Shown: positions 63,249 to 64,000 of the stretch, one piece after another
How the letters are laid out: every line of letters begins with the position of its first letter
Position numbering within the stretch: position 1 is the first letter of the stretch
Source: Marivirga lumbricoides
Lineage (GTDB): Bacteria > Bacteroidota > Bacteroidia > Cytophagales > Cyclobacteriaceae
DNA length: 64,000 nt
Direction: 5' to 3'
Assembly: GCF_014636295.1 (NCBI RefSeq)
Contig: NZ_BMEC01000016.1
Span: forward strand, 62,001-126,000
Position numbers and translations under genes: made by a program
The notes under the pieces: model-generated
Seen by the model: the letters and a program-made list of their open reading frames with translations, nothing else
Databases searched by the model: none
Told to the model about the DNA's origin: nothing

Positions 63249-64000
63249 TTTTATTTAAACAAATTTCTTGAAACCAATGATGATCTTTAGCATCTTTTCC
63301 GGATATATTATACAATATAACACCGCTGTCCATACCTATGGCACGATCACAACTCTCTATAATTTTTAGATCATTACTGACGATTATAACTGTTTGCTTT
63401 AATTCTTTGCTTGTAAGGTAGTCAACAAAATTATATTTCTCTTTGTAAGAGACCATTCCAAATACATCTTCCCATAAAATAAGTGATTTATCTCCTATGA
63501 TTCCCCGCGCCCACAAAATCTGCTGCTTAACGCGTTTTGGCATAGTTCTATCCCCAGGATATAGCATTTTCTGAAAACCATTTGGTTGTGATTCTATATA
63601 CTCACTGAGTCCTACTATATCTGCTACATATTGCAGCTCTTTATAGGTAATATAGTCACGACCAAGACCTATGTTTTCTCCGATTGTCCCCTGAAATATC
63701 CCTTCTGTGGACATGCAATCTCCTATTTGCTTACGTAAAGCAGTGAGATTCAATTCACGAAGTGGAATATCATTAAAAAGAATATTTCCTGTATAATAAT
63801 CAAACCAGCCTGAAAGTAATTGAAGCATAATAGTCTTACCTGCATTAGATTTACCAGTAATACATACCTTCTCTCCAGGCTCAATTTCCAAATTTATGTT
63901 ATTGAGGAATTTATGTCCGGAATTTTCATCTGCCAAAGTGAAATTGTTTACTTTTATTTTGATGCCCTTTCCATTTTTAACATCTCGCCTTTCACTTAAA
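63241..64000 (-). CDS. ABC transporter ATPase domain with degenerate motifs (5' end outside window)
   Basis: The frame is open to the right edge (LSERRDVKNGKGIKIKVNNF before the first recognisable strand), so this is the C-terminal ~250 residues of a longer protein, probably with a membrane domain. Walker A is kept (GKSNAGKT). The LSGGQ signature is replaced by MPKRVKQQI, the Walker B aspartate position reads LILWEDVFG (Trp for Asp, Glu kept), and the switch His is Asn in IIVSNDLKII. It may be a non-hydrolysing or partner-dependent half. It heads the HlyD-TolC operon. Confidence 0.85.
   Translation of the reverse strand, partial: LSERRDVKNGKGIKIKVNNFTLADENSGHKFLNNINLEIEPGEKVCITGKSNAGKTIMLQLLSGWFDYYTGNILFNDIPLRELNLTALRKQIGDCMSTEGIFQGTIGENIGLGRDYITYKELQYVADIVGLSEYIESQPNGFQKMLYPGDRTMPKRVKQQILWARGIIGDKSLILWEDVFGMVSYKEKYNFVDYLTSKELKQTVIIVSNDLKIIESCDRAIGMDSGVILYNISGKDAKDHHWFQEICLNKNA

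Noticed and set aside
1-64000. tRNA or rRNA genes
   Set aside because: I found no cloverleaf or rRNA-like stretch by eye; a covariance search would be needed to exclude tRNAs fully.

Overview
The window looks like a piece of a Bacteroidota chromosome, probably Cytophagales-like. It carries a SusC/SusD pair, a protein with a type IX secretion (Por) tail, several TAnnTTTG-type -7 promoter elements, a lipoprotein TamA homologue next to TamB, AraC/HxlR regulators and AT-rich spacers. No plasmid or phage backbone is visible.

Region 1 (1-7.6 kb) is a set of small redox and regulator genes: an NmrA-type NAD(P)-binding protein cut by the window edge, a pirin, a quinone-oxidoreductase-like dehydrogenase, an NTF2-like protein, an MBL-fold hydrolase, two AraC regulators and a second NmrA gene divergent from an HxlR regulator. 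The HxlR gene is broken by one in-frame TAA. A relic of a second AraC 3' end and its terminator lies at 2.8-2.9 kb. Two of the genes share a 46-bp upstream element.

Region 2 (about 9.6-19.6 kb) is the most unusual part: ten genes all on the minus strand, separated by imperfect palindromes that behave like integron attC sites. For several units the 9-10 bp at the start is exactly inverted at its own end, as expected for R' and R'' core sites of a gene cassette. No integrase is present, so this is best read as an integrase-less cassette array (CALIN-like). The passengers are an Abi_C-type abortive-infection protein, a T9SS-secreted beta-helix/FG-GAP protein, a membrane/pseudopilin-like protein, an amber-interrupted secreted protein, a HigBA-type toxin-antitoxin pair with its own promoter and operator, an M1 peptidase and two small unknowns. 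A 69-bp core repeat (67/69 identical) sits at two cassette starts.

Region 3 (19.6-41.3 kb) holds a 1,974-residue alpha-2-macroglobulin-like protein with an inserted TonB plug, a CoA-transferase, an M28 peptidase, a susC-susD-alkaline phosphatase operon, and a GDPD-alkaline phosphatase fusion, which together suggest scavenging of organic phosphate. Next come a recently duplicated NTF2-like gene, a lipoprotein gene and an internally deleted IS982-type element with its target duplication.

Region 4 (41.3-64 kb) is core genome: rimP-nusA-infB with a terminator-like hairpin in the leader, cysS, tamB with a lipoprotein TamA homologue, a bifunctional trehalose synthase/phosphatase, asnB, and a TolC-HlyD-ABC export operon whose ATPase has lost several catalytic motifs and runs off the window end.
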